From Akkermansiaceae bacterium (lineage in GTDB: Bacteria; Verrucomicrobiota; Verrucomicrobiia; Verrucomicrobiales; Akkermansiaceae), in contig JALRFY010000003.1 in the NCBI GenBank assembly GCA_023253625.1, positions 1 through 45,042 on the forward strand: a stretch of 45,042 nt of DNA, written 5' to 3'. The notes beneath the pieces were generated by a model that saw only the letters and a list, made by a program, of their open reading frames with translations, had not been told where the DNA came from and did not search any database. Positions 28,331-37,896 of this stretch are shown here, in pieces (position 1 is the stretch's first letter; every line of letters begins with the position of its first letter). Position numbers and translations under genes: made by a program.

Positions 28331-28426
28331 CGGTTCGATCTGATTGACGGTCTTGACGCCCTTGAGGGCTTCCAAGGCCACGCGGGCCTTGCACTCGGCA
28401 CTGTGTGTTCTTCTCTTTTGTTTCAT
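28331..28426 (-). pseudogene. Remnant of IS3-type transposase OrfA N-terminus
   Basis: MKQKRRTHSAECKARVALEALKGVKTVNQIE then abrupt loss of similarity and no HTH remainder. Confidence 0.65.
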
Positions 28427-28631
28427 CGCTTCGGTGGTGGTTTTACCACCCCCTGCAACCCTCACATGATAGCTTGCGCCCCTCATCCGCTTTCCAACTG
28501 CGGATTCGAGGTTGATAGGAAAATGAACCACGGATAAACATGGAGCGTCACAAGTCCGCTCTCGATGAGGGGGAGCAGCGGAGCGGCTGCGCCTCCCGTT
28601 GCTCCCTGCTCGACTCAAATCGTCCGGCCAG

Positions 28632-31607
28632 TCAGTCGCCGGTCTTGTGACTGGCCTTGTCGCCGCTGGCGGGGTTCCGGATCGTGGCCCAGAAGAGGCC
28701 ACCGGCGGGGACGGTGACGGGAAGCTGGAGGCGGGTGCCATGGTGGAGCGGGTGTTCGGCTTCCGCTCCGCCCATGGGGGCCACGCGGGCGCGCCCCTCG
28801 AGCCCGGTGTAGTAGAGATCGAGATCGAGCGTGCGGGAGATCTCCCGGTCGAGCGGGTTGAAAACGACGAGCATGCCCTTGGTTTCGAGCTTCGGGTTGA
28901 CGTGGAGCATCCAGTCGAGGTCGCGGCCGTCGGCGCGGCGGCCGTGGACCATGTCGCTTTCAAGAATCTCGCGGTGTTGTTTGAACCAATCGACCCACTG
29001 TTTCACCACCGCCTTGGTGGCCGGGGTGTCGAACAGCCTGGGTCCGCGGTAGCAGGCCTGCACGCCCATGGCGAGGTTCGAGGCGAGCATCCGGCCGTAG
29101 TGGTCGCGGTGCAGGTCGAGCGGCTCGATGGTGGCCGCCGCGCCACCGCCGTGGTATTGGGCGAGCGGCACGAACATCCATCCCATCGACGGGGATTTGT
29201 CCCAGCTTCCGTCGAAGATGTTCTGGCGGGTGTGGATCACCTGGTGGGCGCGCGGCAGCGACCAGTTGACTTCGCGGTAGCCCATGCCGGTCTTGTTGGA
29301 TCCACTAAGGAAATAGTAATCCGGCACATTGAGGTAAATGCCCTCGGCGCGGCACCATTGATAGAAGTCGCGGATGATCCGCCACTGCGCCCATTGTGAG
29401 TCTTCCGCGCCCTTCTGCAGCGGCGGGCGCGCGGTGACGTCCACATCGCCGGGGTAGGAGCCGTCGTGCTCGAAGGCCGCGAAACCGGTGCGGCGGTGGA
29501 AATGATACAATTTCCGGAAATATTCCCGCCCCCATTCGCTGGTGAGCGCCGGACAGGAACCGTGGGTCGGTTTCCCGCCAGGCGGGCTGACAATGTCATT
29601 GCCGCCGCCGATGCGGCGCGAGGAAAGCAGCGAGTAGGATCCGATGTCGATGCCTTTCGAACGCGCGTGATCGGCCACGCCCTTCCAGGTGTCGAGGAAG
29701 GCGGGGTCGTCATTCTCGATGTTGAAGCCGCTGCCGAAGGACAGGATGATCATTTCAAAGCCGACTTCCGCGGCGTGGTCGATTGCCTGCCGCACCGCTT
29801 CGGGACGCGAGTCGAGCAGGTGGTGCATCAGCGGGTTTTCGGTGGTCCATGGGGCAATGGTGCGATACATCCGTTTGAGTGCCAGCCCGCGGCGGGTGCG
29901 GCAGGTGCTGTCGTGGACCAGCTGGAACGTGCGCTGGCTTTCGAAGGCGGCACCGGGTGCGATGTCCTGTGCCGGCCCGCGGTCGGGTGAAACGACGAGC
30001 AGGGTCGGCTGGTCGCGGTTGTAGTTGACGATGCTGGTGTATTGCGGGTCCGGGTGCCAATGGATGGCGTGGCGGTTGGCCTGCGTGTGGTTGAAGCCGC
30101 CGAAGGCGAAGTCGGTCTCGACGTGGAGGGTCTGGGGCAGCGGCTGGGCGACGCCGGGGCGGGTTTCGACCGGGCTGTCCTCCTCGGCCACGGCGAGGAT
30201 CTCGCTGGAGAAGCGATCCACGGTGATTGTCGTATCTCCGCCGTTGTGGATCGTGATCCATTTGCAGAAAACGGGAACGCCGTCGTAGAGTTCATAATGG
30301 ACGGTGAGGGTGATGGGCGGGGGGTGGGGAAGGGGTGATGTTGGATTGGCCTCGCCGGGTGGTCCGTAAGCCGCGAAGGATTCGATCCGCAGGCGGCCGG
30401 GCTCACCGGGTGGGCTGGCGTGGTCCGTGGCACCGCCGGATTTGCCGAGCTTGCCGAGACGCACCAGGGCCGGGTCGCCGAGGCCCGGGGGGAGGCTTGC
30501 CTGATGATAGGTTTTCCATTTTCCCGCGTGCAATGCCTCGCAGAACACCGCACTGTTCTCGATGCGCAGGCGCATGGTGGTGGCGGTCTCGAGCGAGGGC
30601 TCGCCCTTGCCGAGGTTGAAATGCTCGCGCGAGCCGTCGAAACACGAGAACGCCGGCTTGTTCTCCGCATCGAATCCGCTGGAGCCGAGGTTGAGCTTGA
30701 TGGTGTGGCCGTTTTTCCAAACCAAGGCGATGCCGGGGCCCCAGGACGCGCTGCGGTCGGTGCCGGGGTCGATGCGGGTCTCGACCAGCCGCACTCCGGG
30801 CGGCAGCGACCGCTCGACAAATGCGTGGGTGTGCGCCGGCGTGAAAATCTCGCCTGCCTTGCCTTCGTTCGCCACCGAGCTTCGTTGATGCGCGGTGGTG
30901 ACCCGTGCGGTCCAGCCGCCGGGCAGCGCGGTGGCACCGTCGAAGCGGGTTTCCAGCATCCTTTCCCGACCGGCCTCGCTGGCGAGGGAAGCGGACGGCC
31001 CGGCTTGCGGCGCGGCTTGCGGCGAGGGCATGCGGTAGTGCATTTGCAGGTGTATGCCCTTCGGCGGCCAGGTGGCGTCGGGCGCGTGATGGCGCACGCG
31101 CTTCCAGGCGAAACGTTCGCGCGGTTCGCCGATATGGAATCCGGTAAATTGAAATGACGCCGGATTGGCCTGCATTGTGCCCAACCATTCCGGCAGGAGA
31201 AACGCATGGTTTGGCTGGCCGACGAGTCCGCCGACCGGATAAGTCGTGCCATCAACGGTGACTTCCGCTTCCGGTCGGACCGCGCGGATCACGGCATGGC
31301 CGGTGACCTGGTGGTCGAGCCCGACGGTCGCGGCATTGGGTGAGAGCCGGAAGGTGCGCCGGACCAATCCGTTTTCGAGCACCAACTCGTCCGGGTGATC
31401 GGTGCGGAACACGCCCGCCTTGAAGGCGGATGAATCAAGCAGCCAGTCGCCGGCAAGACCTCGCTGCGGGGCGGGCGGAAGGTCGCGCGGATCCGCAGCG
31501 TGGCTTTGTGCCGTCATGCTGCAGGTCGCGATGACCGCCGCGGTGGTCAATGAAAGGAAACGACCTTTGCGCATGAATCGCGGCGAATGGCTGGATTGTC
31601 GTGTCAT
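28632..31607 (-). CDS. Secreted alpha-galactosidase/melibiase-like glycoside hydrolase, 991 aa
   Basis: Signal peptide; TIM-barrel-like FEMIILSFGSGFNIEND, FAAFEHDGSYPGDVD, DFYQWCRAEGIYLNVPDYYF; LamG-like insert FDGATALPGGW... Confidence 0.7.
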   Translation of the reverse strand: MTRQSSHSPRFMRKGRFLSLTTAAVIATCSMTAQSHAADPRDLPPAPQRGLAGDWLLDSSAFKAGVFRTDHPDELVLENGLVRRTFRLSPNAATVGLDHQVTGHAVIRAVRPEAEVTVDGTTYPVGGLVGQPNHAFLLPEWLGTMQANPASFQFTGFHIGEPRERFAWKRVRHHAPDATWPPKGIHLQMHYRMPSPQAAPQAGPSASLASEAGRERMLETRFDGATALPGGWTARVTTAHQRSSVANEGKAGEIFTPAHTHAFVERSLPPGVRLVETRIDPGTDRSASWGPGIALVWKNGHTIKLNLGSSGFDAENKPAFSCFDGSREHFNLGKGEPSLETATTMRLRIENSAVFCEALHAGKWKTYHQASLPPGLGDPALVRLGKLGKSGGATDHASPPGEPGRLRIESFAAYGPPGEANPTSPLPHPPPITLTVHYELYDGVPVFCKWITIHNGGDTTITVDRFSSEILAVAEEDSPVETRPGVAQPLPQTLHVETDFAFGGFNHTQANRHAIHWHPDPQYTSIVNYNRDQPTLLVVSPDRGPAQDIAPGAAFESQRTFQLVHDSTCRTRRGLALKRMYRTIAPWTTENPLMHHLLDSRPEAVRQAIDHAAEVGFEMIILSFGSGFNIENDDPAFLDTWKGVADHARSKGIDIGSYSLLSSRRIGGGNDIVSPPGGKPTHGSCPALTSEWGREYFRKLYHFHRRTGFAAFEHDGSYPGDVDVTARPPLQKGAEDSQWAQWRIIRDFYQWCRAEGIYLNVPDYYFLSGSNKTGMGYREVNWSLPRAHQVIHTRQNIFDGSWDKSPSMGWMFVPLAQYHGGGAAATIEPLDLHRDHYGRMLASNLAMGVQACYRGPRLFDTPATKAVVKQWVDWFKQHREILESDMVHGRRADGRDLDWMLHVNPKLETKGMLVVFNPLDREISRTLDLDLYYTGLEGRARVAPMGGAEAEHPLHHGTRLQLPVTVPAGGLFWATIRNPASGDKASHKTGD

Positions 31608-31751
31608 TTTTGTCTCTTTCCGGCAGGGCTCCCCGAAGTGCCGACATCGGAAGCCCGTTGATGAAACAGTCTTTTTCGGGGAGGCTGCAAAAGTGCGGCG
31701 TGCCGCTGGATTTCCTTTGTGCCTTGTCGATCCGAGGTCATTGGTGAAAGC

Positions 31752-32984
31752 TCATATGGGGTTCATGAATTCGATCGGCAATTCGGATTTTCCATCTGTG
31801 GCCAGATCGGCCAGCGCCTCGCCGTAGGCGCTTGAAAACTTGAAGCCACCGCCGTTGCAGGCCGCGATGAAGCTCACGTGTTTCACGCCGGGCAGCGGGC
31901 CGAGCCAAGGGCCACCCCAAGTGTACATGCAGACCTTGAAGGCCAGCGTCGTCCCATTTGCAGAGGACAGGTGTTTGGCGAGATGGTCGCGCACGAGCTT
32001 CTCGTCGCTGGCGTTCGGTGTCCGATCCATCCTGTCCGGAGCGGTCGGGTCGCCGCGCCAATGCTTCGCCACCTTGACTCCGGGAAAGTCCGGCAGTTCG
32101 GGGAATCCATAGTAAGCCCCGTGGCCCCAGATCGGGAAATTTTCCACCTTGAAAATTTCCGGCCGCTCGGCTGCAAACCAGCCGAGCGACAAGCGGGTCA
32201 CCCGCAGGCGGTCGCGGAGATGTGGAATGAGTCTTACATTCCATGCGCCGGCTGCGATCACGAGGTGTTTGGCCCGATAGGTTCCCCGCGAGGTGGTGAC
32301 GGTGACGCCCGCCTCGTTGCTCGTCCAATCCATGACCACCTCCCGGGCGCGGATGTGGGCACCGTGGCGGAGCGCCACATGGCAGTGGCTGGCGATGGCG
32401 AGTTCGCTGCGCAGGAGCCCGCCCTGGTGGTCGAGCAGGGCATTGGTTCCCGCGGGCAGATTGTGAAACTGCGGATAACGATTCGCCAATGCCGAGGCGT
32501 CCAGCATCTCGATCCTGGTCCCCGCGCTCGCGGCCTGGGCCGGCGACAGCTGTTTGTTGACGGCCAGTTCCAACCAACCGCACTCGTGGAACATCTGTTG
32601 GCCGCTGTCTTTTTCGAGTGCCCGCCAGTTTTCATTCGCCCGGCGGATCAGCGGCTCATAAGGGCCGCCGAGATACGGTGCCACTTTCGTTTGGCGGGAA
32701 ATCCCACCGCTGCTGCCAAGGGCGTGGGCGAGATCAAATTGCTCGATGCCCAGAACGCTCGCTCCGCGTTTCGCCAGCTGATAGATACATGCCGAGCCCA
32801 TCGCACCCAAGCCCAGCACGATGCAGTCGTAGCGGAGTCGCGCCGGTGCCGGGTTGGCGGCCTCGGCGGCCATGGTGGTCGACAAACCATCCGTCAGCAC
32901 GCCAAGGGTGGCAACCGAGCCAAGCTTGAGGAAATCGCGGCGGACAAGTGCGGGTTTTATGGCCATGGGTTGGGCTACTGACAT
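31752..32984 (-). CDS. Tat-exported FAD-dependent oxidoreductase (sarcosine/N-methyltryptophan oxidase-like)
   Basis: Tat motif RRDFLKLGS; Rossmann DCIVLGLGAMGSACIYQLAKRGASVLGIEQ; KVCMYTW; GGGFKFSSAYGE. Confidence 0.88.
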   Translation of the reverse strand: MSVAQPMAIKPALVRRDFLKLGSVATLGVLTDGLSTTMAAEAANPAPARLRYDCIVLGLGAMGSACIYQLAKRGASVLGIEQFDLAHALGSSGGISRQTKVAPYLGGPYEPLIRRANENWRALEKDSGQQMFHECGWLELAVNKQLSPAQAASAGTRIEMLDASALANRYPQFHNLPAGTNALLDHQGGLLRSELAIASHCHVALRHGAHIRAREVVMDWTSNEAGVTVTTSRGTYRAKHLVIAAGAWNVRLIPHLRDRLRVTRLSLGWFAAERPEIFKVENFPIWGHGAYYGFPELPDFPGVKVAKHWRGDPTAPDRMDRTPNASDEKLVRDHLAKHLSSANGTTLAFKVCMYTWGGPWLGPLPGVKHVSFIAACNGGGFKFSSAYGEALADLATDGKSELPIEFMNPI

Positions 32985-34204
32985 TTCGCGATCGCCTGCT
33001 CAAAGTCGGCAATCACATCTTCCGGCTCCTCGAGGCCGATAGAAACCCGGGTGTAACGCGCGGGTATACCGATGGCCTTGTCCTCCTTGCGCTGCATGAC
33101 CCGGGTCACCGGATCGCCCAGGCTGGTTTGGTTCACCATCAATTTGACGTGCTTGCCCAGGCCTTGGTGCACGGCATCGTTCCTCCACTCGATGCCCAGC
33201 ATGCCGCCGAAGCCCCTCGCGGGGCCGGATTCCGCCCGCGGATTCCAAGACGGCAGTCCCCCATAGCGCACCCGCGCCACCGCCGGATGCGACTGGAGAA
33301 ACCCGGCCACGATGCCGGCAGAATGGCAGTGCTGGCGCATCCGCAAGGGGAGGGTCTTCACGCCCTGCGTGACGAGGAAGGCATCCATGGGCCGGAGCAG
33401 GCCACCAAGCCAGTTCTGCGCATGGGAAATCCTGCCGACCAGTTCCTTGCGGCCCGAAACCACCCCGCCCATGGCATTGCCGTGGCCGCCGATGTATTTT
33501 GTGACGCTGTGAATCACCAGGTCGGCACCGAGGCGGAACGGTTGCAGCAGGTAAGGGGTGAGCCAGGTGTTGTCCACGATCACGGTGGCTCCCGCCGCCT
33601 TGGCGACCTTGATCAAGGCAGGCGTGTCCAGGATCTCCATCGTCGGGTTCACATAGGGTTCGAAGTGAACGAATTTCGCGGGTTTGGCCTGCAGGGATTT
33701 CGCCAGATTTCCGGGGTCGTTCAAATCGACGAAGCCGACCTCGATGCCCCACTCCGGCAGATAATCGCGGAACAGGGCCATCACCCAGTCGTAGTTGCAG
33801 CGGTGGGCCACCACTCGATCGCCCGGCTTGAGCAAGGCCATGTAGGTTTGGGAAATGACGGCCATGCCGCAGGGACCGCCCATGGCGGCCTCGGTGCCCT
33901 CCATTTCCATGATCTTGCGCAGGAGCGGGGCCACCGTCGGGTTGTTGAGATTACCCGGACGCTGGTAGCCGGGGGCGGCCTTGTCCTGGCTGATCGGGGT
34001 GACTTGGAACCCTGCCTGCTCGCCGTGGTGGATGAGCTGCGAGCCGAATTTCCGACCTGAGTCCGACTTGAAATTCGCGTCGGGCAGCTCACTCATGGTC
34101 GGATTGCCCGCCGGGGAGGCCGCGGTGGAGGTGACCGGGACCGCCGCGCCGGCACCGAGAAGCGATGTGACTTTGAGGAATTCGCGTTTGTTCAAGTTGT
34201 CCAT
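32975..34204 (-). CDS. Cys/Met metabolism PLP-dependent enzyme (gamma-lyase/synthase-like) with Tat-like leader
   Basis: KREFLKVTSLLGAGAAVP leader; HSVTKYIGGHGNAMGG PLP-lysine motif; VDNTWLTPYLLQP. Confidence 0.87.
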   Translation of the reverse strand: MDNLNKREFLKVTSLLGAGAAVPVTSTAASPAGNPTMSELPDANFKSDSGRKFGSQLIHHGEQAGFQVTPISQDKAAPGYQRPGNLNNPTVAPLLRKIMEMEGTEAAMGGPCGMAVISQTYMALLKPGDRVVAHRCNYDWVMALFRDYLPEWGIEVGFVDLNDPGNLAKSLQAKPAKFVHFEPYVNPTMEILDTPALIKVAKAAGATVIVDNTWLTPYLLQPFRLGADLVIHSVTKYIGGHGNAMGGVVSGRKELVGRISHAQNWLGGLLRPMDAFLVTQGVKTLPLRMRQHCHSAGIVAGFLQSHPAVARVRYGGLPSWNPRAESGPARGFGGMLGIEWRNDAVHQGLGKHVKLMVNQTSLGDPVTRVMQRKEDKAIGIPARYTRVSIGLEEPEDVIADFEQAIAKCQ

Positions 34205-34265
34205 GCCTGGCGGTGGGTCTTGTTGATGTTGCGGGCATCGTGGATTGCCCGGCCGTTGGTGGATG

Positions 34266-34649
34266 TTATTGCTTTCCCCGGCCTTTCTGTGATGGGTCTG
34301 CAAGTGTCATGATGGTCAGTGAGTGCGGTGGCAGGGTGGTGGTGGTGTTTTGGAAAAGCAGTTCGGCTTGGCGCTGCGCGAAGCGGTCCGGTTGCGCGAT
34401 GTCGTTGAAGGCACCCGCTTGCTCCAGCAGATAAGGATGGATCGTGGTGCCGTCCTGTGCCCCGGAGCAGGAAATCAGGATGCCGAAATGCTCGAGGTAA
34501 CCGCCGAAGATCATCCGGTCATAGGCGCTGGCAGCACCGTCCGCCGTCACGGCGACCCTCGCCGGCGGCGGGGTGTCGTCCGCGTTGGCCACGCCAGCGG
34601 TTGCCAGCAGCACCGCAGCGAGGATCCGGCAAGGGGGGTGATGGCTCAT
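34266..34649 (-). pseudogene. Internally deleted glycosidase (alpha-L-arabinofuranosidase/GH51-like) remnant
   Basis: Signal peptide + ASAYDRMIFGGYLEHFG (N-terminal GH51-like) running directly into LLFQNTTTTLPPHSLTIMTL (C-terminal-like); no catalytic core. Confidence 0.5.
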
Positions 34650-34668
34650 GCCGGATCCAACCAGATAT

Positions 34669-37600
34669 TTACTTCACCACCGCCTCGAGCACGCCGCCGA
34701 GGTCCAGCCAGTCGTTGATCTCGACTGCGGTGCTTTGGCCGCCGATGCCATCCGGCCGTGTGATCTTCGGCGCGAGTGACTTGCCCGGCACGGTGTAGAT
34801 CAACGGAATGTCACCGTCCTTCTGCCACAGGGTGAAGCGGTTCTTGAAGCTGTTGGCCAGCGCGGCCATCTCGGGGCCGAAGTTGGCACCCTGGTCGCCG
34901 GCCACCATCGTCTCGCCGGTGAGAAACACGACGCCGCTGAGCGCCGCGGGGGTGAAGCAGTGGACATACACATTGTAGATCCAGGTCGCCTCGGAGTCTC
35001 CGACCTGCGGATCGGGCGAGGGATAACTTCCCCACGCACTGCCATCCGGCACCGCCCGGGTTTTCATCATCGTCGGGATATATTCATTCCAATACGTTTT
35101 CCACTCCCCGATGTAGCGCCGCACATTGGCGAGATAGTGGGGGTTGTCGAAATACTGGCTGCCGACCGATTTGTAGTCGTCCATCAGGCTCGGCGCCTCC
35201 TTGAGAAAATTCGGGGCGATCCAGTTCTTCAGCGCCGCATCCCTTCTGCACTGCATGAAGATGATGCCGACCGGGCGTCCGGTTTTGGCGGCGAGTTGGT
35301 GGCCGAGTGCGGCAGCCGGTCCTTCCGCTTCTTTCCAGTAGGCGGCCAGGCGGTTGCTCAATATGCCATCATTGTCGAGATATCGCGGGGTGCGCGAGGT
35401 GCAGATGCTGAAGCGGCTGGGGTTGTTGCTGCGGTCGCGGTTCGATTGGTTCGCGAGCATGCGGACGATCTGGCCGGACGGCTTGACCTCCGGCAGCTTG
35501 AACTTGCCGGGCGGCGCGGCGACATACCAGACGTCGCCGAACACGATGCCTTGGATCGTCCGCTCATGCACCATTTCGCCATCGATGGTGAAATGGACCT
35601 TCAGTGTGTGCGGTTTCGGCCCCGCCTCCATCGGCGGCAGGGTGACCTTCCACTCCGCCATCTCAGGCGTCACTTCAATGACCTGCTTGGTGGCTGCAGG
35701 ACCGGCTTCCGGTCCGAACTCGAAGTGCACCTTGCATTCACCTTGCTCCGGACTGCCCTGCCATTCCCCGTGCTGCCGGGTCGAGCCCCAGATGGTGACC
35801 GGCTGGCCGGCCTGGAACACCGCGTCGTCGCGGAACTGCACGCCCAAGAGCGGCATCTTGCGGTATTCGTAAGTCTTGCCGACGGTGCTGGGATCGATGG
35901 TTTCTCCTGCGATCTTCAACTTCTCGTCCGACCAGGTCTCGCTGGTGACCATTTTGTGGTCGAAATGGATGAACGGAGTCATCGGCAGCAGCGCTTTGTT
36001 GTAAAGATTCGGGGCGAAGCCAATTCCGCCGGTGCCATAGGAAATGCCGCGCGGCTGTTTGACACCGGGAGAGGACACGATGGCCTTTTCCCCATCGATT
36101 TTCAGGCTGGCCGGATGCCAGACCCGGTCCTCGCCAGCCAGATAGAAGAGTTTCACTTGGTCATCGCCGTTCGCGATGATCTTGGGATCGGCGAATCCGG
36201 TGGCGCCTTCAACAGGCTCACCGCTGGCGTTCTTGCCGGTGGCATGGCTGCCGGTTTCTGCGACCACGAGGCCACCCATGGCATGATCGAACTCGACGAT
36301 CACTTGGTCGCCCACAACGGTGTAGGACTTGAACATCGGCCCTTCGGTGACGACGTCCTTGCCGTATTGGTTTTTGAGCGCATGCAGGGCCAGCCGCTGG
36401 CCGGGGACCGCCTTGTGGCGGTAGTGGATGGCACCCTGGATATCGATCTGGCTGGCCATTCCGGCATGCGGGATGTCGCGGGCCAACCAGGTGCCGAGCC
36501 GCATTTCAGCGGTGCCGTCGATGCTCGGTGTGCCGTCGAATGCGCCATTTCCCGGTGAGTAGAATTGATGGAAATAGACCGGCAGCTCCGGCTTGTTCCA
36601 GACAAGCCGCCAGCCGCGCACCAGGCTGTGCAGGTTGTTGTAGTATGGCAGTCCTTCGCCCATGTTGGCGTAGCCTTGGTTCCAGATCGCGCCACGGATG
36701 GCATAGGGGACCACCGGGCTGAGCCGGCCGTTGAACATCCAGCTGGCGTCGCGGTTGCCGCTCAGGTTTCCGGGAACCGGGGCGCTGATTTCCTTCGTCT
36801 CGCCGCCCGACGCGATCGCCGCCTCGCTGGCCGCGATCTGGTTTTCAAGCGATTGGTAAAAGGCATCCCACGCCTGCTTGTGTTCCGGGGTGGTCGGGTC
36901 GGTCTGCAGGCAGCGCAGGTGGATCGCCTTGCTGTAGTCATCGGTGGCACTGGCGAAGCCCTCGCGCGGCACCCAGGCCTGGATCGCGGTCTGGCTGAAC
37001 GAGCAGTTGAGGATGCCGATCGGGACGTTCAACTCCTTGTAGAGCTTGTGGGCGAAGGCAAAGGCGACGGCGCTGTAATCGCTGTAGTTGCCGTTGTTCC
37101 AGGCACCGCTGGCCTTCTGGATCGGGTGCAACTGGGCGGCCACCGAGGAAACCTGGAACTCACGGATCGGTGCCACCTTGCCTGCGGACTCCGCCGTCAG
37201 ATCCTGTGCCAGCTTGGCTACACTGCTCTTGCCCGCGACCCACTGCATGTTCGACTGGCCGGATGCCATCCAGACTTCGCCGACGAGAATGTTGGTGAGT
37301 TTTTCGGTCTTGCCCCCCTGCTCGCGGATCACGAGTTCGGCCGGCTCGAAGCTGGCCTTCAGGTCCTTCAACTCGGCCGTCCACTTGCCGTCCTCGCCCG
37401 CGGTGGCGGTGGCCTTCTGCCCGGCGAACTCGACGGCCACCATGGTCCCCGGCTTGCTCCAGCCCCAGACCGGCACGGCCATCCCGCGCTGCAGGACGGC
37501 GTGGTCGTGGAACGGAGCGCCGATCTCAATGGCGAGCTGGCGCGGTCCTTCCGGTTCGGCGGCCGAGGCCAGTGGTGTTGGATGGGCAAGGACAATGGCT

Positions 37601-37689
37601 GCTGCAAAAGCGAGGCCGAGAGTGACGGGTTTCACGGTGGTTGAGTGGGATGGTTTCGGGACGCTGGCCATGGGATTGGAAATCCGCAT
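34669..37689 (-). CDS. Sialate O-acetylesterase family protein, two-module, 1006 aa
   Basis: FHDHAVLQRGMAVPVWGWSKPGTMV, VGEVWMASGQSNMQWV; second-module-like FRDDAVFQAGQPVTIWGS...FGDVWYVAAPPG. Confidence 0.88.
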   Translation of the reverse strand: MRISNPMASVPKPSHSTTVKPVTLGLAFAAAIVLAHPTPLASAAEPEGPRQLAIEIGAPFHDHAVLQRGMAVPVWGWSKPGTMVAVEFAGQKATATAGEDGKWTAELKDLKASFEPAELVIREQGGKTEKLTNILVGEVWMASGQSNMQWVAGKSSVAKLAQDLTAESAGKVAPIREFQVSSVAAQLHPIQKASGAWNNGNYSDYSAVAFAFAHKLYKELNVPIGILNCSFSQTAIQAWVPREGFASATDDYSKAIHLRCLQTDPTTPEHKQAWDAFYQSLENQIAASEAAIASGGETKEISAPVPGNLSGNRDASWMFNGRLSPVVPYAIRGAIWNQGYANMGEGLPYYNNLHSLVRGWRLVWNKPELPVYFHQFYSPGNGAFDGTPSIDGTAEMRLGTWLARDIPHAGMASQIDIQGAIHYRHKAVPGQRLALHALKNQYGKDVVTEGPMFKSYTVVGDQVIVEFDHAMGGLVVAETGSHATGKNASGEPVEGATGFADPKIIANGDDQVKLFYLAGEDRVWHPASLKIDGEKAIVSSPGVKQPRGISYGTGGIGFAPNLYNKALLPMTPFIHFDHKMVTSETWSDEKLKIAGETIDPSTVGKTYEYRKMPLLGVQFRDDAVFQAGQPVTIWGSTRQHGEWQGSPEQGECKVHFEFGPEAGPAATKQVIEVTPEMAEWKVTLPPMEAGPKPHTLKVHFTIDGEMVHERTIQGIVFGDVWYVAAPPGKFKLPEVKPSGQIVRMLANQSNRDRSNNPSRFSICTSRTPRYLDNDGILSNRLAAYWKEAEGPAAALGHQLAAKTGRPVGIIFMQCRRDAALKNWIAPNFLKEAPSLMDDYKSVGSQYFDNPHYLANVRRYIGEWKTYWNEYIPTMMKTRAVPDGSAWGSYPSPDPQVGDSEATWIYNVYVHCFTPAALSGVVFLTGETMVAGDQGANFGPEMAALANSFKNRFTLWQKDGDIPLIYTVPGKSLAPKITRPDGIGGQSTAVEINDWLDLGGVLEAVVK

Positions 37690-37753
37690 GGCCGCACATC
37701 ATATCTTTGCATACGGGGGAGGGCCGTCCGGTCTTCCCATCATTTTTTATGCA

Positions 37754-37808
37754 GCCTGCCCTGCTACGGGTAGAGGCGGGCCGGTCACGGCCACGTTGCA
37801 GGGCAGGC
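37754..37808. other. Structured intergenic element (11-bp outer stem with inner hairpin)
   Basis: gcctgccctgc (37754-37764) is the exact reverse complement of gcagggcaggc (37798-37808); inner ggccg-gtca-cggcc (37779-37792). Confidence 0.6.
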
Positions 37809-37896
37809 AATCAAGGCCATTGCCAAAATTCGCAAAATATCCCCGGCAATCAAAATTTGATAAGAAAGTTGTGCCACTTCAAGTATTCACCCCGTT

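Noticed and set aside
28286-28963. 225-aa minus ORF containing the transposase peptide
   Set aside because: Only the internal MKQKRRTHSAE...NQIE segment is meaningful; the rest overlaps the melibiase-like gene out of frame
34960-36558. 532-aa plus-strand ORF
   Set aside because: Antisense to the sialate O-acetylesterase with no domain signal
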